From: Lysobacteraceae bacterium NML93-0399
GTDB lineage: Bacteria; Pseudomonadota; Gammaproteobacteria; Xanthomonadales; Xanthomonadaceae
Reading direction: 5' to 3'
Assembly (NCBI GenBank): GCA_002307375.1
Contig: NTJI01000001.1
Coordinates: 186,001-250,000 of the forward strand
Length of the DNA: 64,000 nt
Each line of letters starts with the position of its first letter. The first letter of the stretch is position 1. A program made the position numbers and the translations under genes. Positions 61,531 to 64,000 of this stretch are shown here, one piece after another. The notes below the pieces were generated by a model that made no database searches, was not told the DNA's origin, and saw only the letters and a program-made list of their open reading frames with translations.

Positions 61531-62496
61531 TCAGTCGTCGGTGCTGTTGCGGCTGTCGCGCTTGCCCTGATTGCGACGATCGCGGGTACTGCTGCTGCCC
61601 TGGATCGGTGCCTGTCGGATCTCGGCCGCGTGCAGCTGCAGCGCCTTGGCGCGCGCCTGTGGAGACTGAAATCCGGGCGCCGCTTCGTTCGCGCCGTCGG
61701 TCCCGATGGCCTCCCAAGACTTGCCTGCCTGCGCCTCTTGCGTGCGCTGTTCGAGCAGCTTGCGCGTGTTGCGCAGCGCCTCCTCCGGCGTGATGCCGTC
61801 GGTCTTGCGGCGCGTCCGCGCAGCGGGTTTGGCATCGGCTGCGCCATCTGACTTCTTGCGACCGGCCGAGGTCTTGCGCGCGCCCGCGGTGCCGGCGGAC
61901 GCGCGGCTGTCGGCAGCGTCGCCGACGCCGGCCTTCGACGTCGAAGCCGTGGCGCGCTTGGCAGCGCGCGCCGGCTGCGACGCGCCGGATTTCGCCGCGG
62001 CCTTCTTGGCGGTCGTGGCACGGGTGGCGGTCTTGCGCGCGGGCGGCGTGGCGGCATCCTTGTCGGCGGAACGCTTCGCAGCGCTGGCCTTCGTCGCCGG
62101 CGCCCTGGTCGCAGACTTCTTCGTGGCCGCCTTCGAAACGGTGCCCTGCGCGGACTTCGTGCCACGCGCCGCCGGCGTGCGCTTGGCGTCGCGGGCGACC
62201 TGCTTCTGACGGTCTTCGAAGCGCTGCAGGATGTCGGCCAGCAATTCGACCTTCTCTCCGGTCCGCGCGTTCGCCTGTCCGCTGCGGCCCGACTTGCTAC
62301 CGGTCTTGCCGCGCGAAGCCAGACGCTGGCGCTTCTCCAGATCACGCGCACGGTCACGGGCAGTGCGTGCGCGTCCGACGAGCTGGTTCAAGCGCGCATC
62401 GCTGTGACCACGCAGCGCGTTGCTGCGGCTGTCGTCGAACAAGCCCATCTCGGTCTTGTTGAGCAGGGCGGTGGCTTTGGCTCGCGTAACGGCCAT
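61531..62496 (-). CDS. Ala/Lys-rich basic protein with histone H1-like region
   Basis: 321 residues. A relatively ordered N-terminal ~90 residues (MAVTRAKATALLNKTEMGLF and LNQLVGRARTARDRARDLEK) precedes a ~150-residue Ala/Lys/Arg/Ser/Thr-rich stretch of AATKKSATRAPATKASAAK-like runs. A C-terminal region of ordinary composition follows (GITPEEALRNTRKLLEQRTQ, quoted as GITPEEALRNTRKLL). The middle resembles the H1-type tails of bacterial nucleoid proteins. No DNA-binding domain is recognised in the ordered part. The ATG at 62496 is preferred; 23 more codons are open upstream. Confidence 0.75.
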   Translation of the reverse strand: MAVTRAKATALLNKTEMGLFDDSRSNALRGHSDARLNQLVGRARTARDRARDLEKRQRLASRGKTGSKSGRSGQANARTGEKVELLADILQRFEDRQKQVARDAKRTPAARGTKSAQGTVSKAATKKSATRAPATKASAAKRSADKDAATPPARKTATRATTAKKAAAKSGASQPARAAKRATASTSKAGVGDAADSRASAGTAGARKTSAGRKKSDGAADAKPAARTRRKTDGITPEEALRNTRKLLEQRTQEAQAGKSWEAIGTDGANEAAPGFQSPQARAKALQLHAAEIRQAPIQGSSSTRDRRNQGKRDSRNSTDD

Positions 62497-62580
62497 GAGG
62501 TGCACTCCATCTGTGGTCGTGCAGCCAGAGGTATCACGCGTGACATGCAGGGCCGGTGAGAGCACCGGCGCACCGGGACG

Positions 62581-63195
62581 TCAGAACGACGGCGACGCCA
62601 GGCGTTCGACGAACAGCCCCAGCACGCGCGGCTCCATCATCGCGGTGAACAACATGCCATAGCCCGCGCCCCACAGATGCGCGCTGTGGTTGATGTTGTC
62701 GCCACCGCGCTTGTCCATCCAGATGCTGTAGCCGATGTAGGCCACGCCGAACACGATGGCCGGCATCGGAATGAAGAACACCAGCAGCAGTTGCCAGGGG
62801 TTGATCAGGATCGATGCGAACAGCACCGCCGAGACCGCACCCGAAGCACCCAGACTGCGGTAGTGCGGATCGTGCCGATGCCGCAGATAGGTCGGGAGGA
62901 TCGCCACCAGAATCGCCGACAGGTAGAACAGCAGAAAGCCGACCGGCCCGATGTAAGGGGCGAACGCGCGCTCGATGCCGGCACCGAAGAAGAACAGCGT
63001 GATCATGTTGAAGATCAGGTGCTGCCAGTCGGCATGGATGAAGCCATGCGTGAGCAGTCGGTCATACTGCTTGTGGCGGTCGACCGCCGGCGGCCACAGG
63101 ATCAGGCGCGCGATCAGTTTCGGTTTCTCGAACGCCTGCCACGAGACCACGGCGGTCACCGCGATCAGCAGCAGGGTCATGGGGCCAAAGTTCAT
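62581..63195 (-). CDS. Rhomboid-family intramembrane serine protease
   Basis: 204 residues, six membrane helices. The catalytic serine is in SLGASGAVSAVLFA and the histidine in NHSAHLWGAGYG; the TM2 motif HADWQHLIFNMITLFFFG provides the oxyanion-side His/Asn residues. All active-site residues are present, so it is likely a working protease. The start at 63195 (MNFGPMTLLL) excludes an upstream hydrophilic run that overlaps the neighbouring gene. Its substrates are unknown. Confidence 0.92.
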   Translation of the reverse strand: MNFGPMTLLLIAVTAVVSWQAFEKPKLIARLILWPPAVDRHKQYDRLLTHGFIHADWQHLIFNMITLFFFGAGIERAFAPYIGPVGFLLFYLSAILVAILPTYLRHRHDPHYRSLGASGAVSAVLFASILINPWQLLLVFFIPMPAIVFGVAYIGYSIWMDKRGGDNINHSAHLWGAGYGMLFTAMMEPRVLGLFVERLASPSF

Positions 63196-63211
63196 CGGAA
63201 CATCCTTTGCG

Positions 63212-64000
63212 TCAGGCGATGCGGTAGTGGTCCTGCATCGGGTAACGACGCGCGTAGAGACCGAACGCCAGCGCCGCGACGAAGGCGAAGCCGGCAAAGA
63301 AGAACATCAGGAATGCGTTTTCGCTCAACCCCGTCGATGCGATGTAGGCGGTGACCGCCTCGTTGCGCACGCCGGCATTGGTCAGCAGCACCCAGAGGCT
63401 GCCGAAGGTACTGGTGAGGTACCAGAACGCCATGATCACGCCCTTCATGGCTTGCGGCGCCTGGCTGTAGGCGAACTCCAGCGCCGTCGCCGACACCAGG
63501 ACCTCGCCGAAGGTCAGCAGCAGGTAGGGCAGCGACTGCCACGCCAAGGAGACTTCCTGGCCGCCGTCGAGCCACAACTGCAGGCCACCGGCGACGATCC
63601 ACGACGTGCCGGAGATCGCGATGCCCCAGCCCATCCGACGCAGCGCGGTCGGCTCGAACCCCATGCGACGCAGCGCCGGGTACAGCACGAAGTTGTTGAA
63701 CGGGATCAGCAGCATCACCAGCAACGGATTGAGCGCCTGCATCTGCGCCGGGTTGTCGATCAGCCAGCTCGGCCACCACCACGCGGCATGCGGCACCACC
63801 ATCTCGCGGCCCTGGATGATCCAGGTCGAGGCCTTCTGGTCGAACAGCGACCAGAACGGCGTGACCAGCGCGAACACGATCAGGATCCGCAGCACGGCGC
63901 GGACGCCGTCCACGGCGGCGTCCGGGTGCAGGCCACGCGCGCGTTCGAGCTGCATCGACGCGCCCCAGCCACCGAGCGCGATGATCACGCCCAGCGCAAG
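63212..64000 (-). CDS. POT/PTR2-family peptide transporter, C-terminal part
   Basis: The gene runs off the right edge; 262 codons plus stop are visible. Several membrane segments (ILIVFALVTPFWSLFDQKAS, MLLIPFNNFVLYPALRRMGF) and the conserved LPYLLLTFGEVLVSATALEFAYSQAP place it in the proton-dependent oligopeptide transporter family of the MFS. The N-terminal half with the ExxERFxYY proton motif is outside the window. It precedes the rhomboid gene by 16 bp on the same strand. Confidence 0.88.
   Translation of the reverse strand, partial: LALGVIIALGGWGASMQLERARGLHPDAAVDGVRAVLRILIVFALVTPFWSLFDQKASTWIIQGREMVVPHAAWWWPSWLIDNPAQMQALNPLLVMLLIPFNNFVLYPALRRMGFEPTALRRMGWGIAISGTSWIVAGGLQLWLDGGQEVSLAWQSLPYLLLTFGEVLVSATALEFAYSQAPQAMKGVIMAFWYLTSTFGSLWVLLTNAGVRNEAVTAYIASTGLSENAFLMFFFAGFAFVAALAFGLYARRYPMQDHYRIA

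Noticed and set aside
1-64000. CRISPR array, insertion sequence, prophage, toxin-antitoxin module or secondary-metabolite cluster
   Set aside because: No regularly spaced repeats, transposase or integrase, or NRPS/PKS genes were seen. The sdhE-ygfX pair has been called a toxin-antitoxin system in E. coli, but here it sits in the SDH run and is better read as SDH-related.

Overview
The window is high-GC, gene-dense chromosomal DNA from a gammaproteobacterium, most likely of the family Xanthomonadaceae/Lysobacteraceae (Luteimonas or Lysobacter relatives). The grounds are the gene content (divergent serA and D-2-hydroxyglutarate dehydrogenase, MtnB/MtnD/MtnC methionine salvage, a one-chain 2-oxoacid dehydrogenase E1, DUF2388/DUF4105, DUF6116), the very high third-position GC, and families of dispersed inverted repeats with arms like tgtaggagcgcgcttgcgcg. 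It is core and metabolic sequence. I see no prophage, integrase, transposase, CRISPR array, rRNA or large biosynthetic cluster.

Layout. 1-4.9 kb: leucine/isoleucine catabolism (end of 3-methylcrotonyl-CoA carboxylase alpha, HMG-CoA lyase, a short-chain dehydrogenase) with a triple-PAS GGDEF-EAL protein. 5-9 kb: a retropepsin-like protease coupled to EfpL, then a repeat-rich junction and the DUF2388/DUF4105 envelope pair. 9-16 kb: D2HGDH and SerA, a Nudix hydrolase, two APC amino-acid permeases and a small membrane-protein gene broken by an in-frame TAG. 15.8-19.3 kb: mtnB, mtnD and mtnC, then a C13 (caspase-like) peptidase. 19.3-20.1 kb: a gene-free stretch with repeats and a candidate small RNA. 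20-29 kb: a secreted phosphoesterase, a 7TM-DISM diguanylate cyclase, tRNA-Arg(CCT), an ALDH7-type dehydrogenase, and an operon of a small membrane protein, pyrD, murB and a DMT exporter.

29-36 kb holds a long minus-strand gene run: an SDH assembly factor (DUF1674), sdhC-D-A-B, a MAPEG protein, sdhE, a YgfX-like protein, and the lipoprotein-release genes lolC and lolD. A good sigma70-type promoter sits 7 nt before the first ATG, so the transcript may be leaderless. 36-44 kb: YgfZ, an OmpA-type lipoprotein, the fused E1, glutaryl-CoA dehydrogenase, a glycine-zipper protein, DUF6116, TatD and TcdA. 44-56 kb: a glycine-zipper lipoprotein, a cold-shock protein, DUF456, MscS, phospholipase A, class I fumarase, a TRIC-type channel, an ABC exporter, a UbiB kinase, ferredoxin-NADP reductase and glutathione peroxidase. 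56-64 kb: an M3 peptidase, a sirtuin, a DUF3298-type lipoprotein, a second cold-shock protein, a small GNAT protein, an Ala/Lys-rich basic protein, a rhomboid protease and the end of a POT-family peptide transporter.

Several genes share themes: branched-chain and lysine catabolism (MCC, HMG-CoA lyase, SDR, fused E1, GCDH, ALDH7) feeding a TCA/respiratory module (SDH, fumarase), and envelope maintenance (Lol, PldA, MscS, OmpA and glycine-zipper lipoproteins). I found no convincing wholly new system. The best leads are the repeat elements confined to convergent gene junctions (one has copied the 3' end of the DUF4105 gene), the candidate small RNA at 19.7 kb, the predicted leaderless transcripts, and the amber-interrupted small gene.
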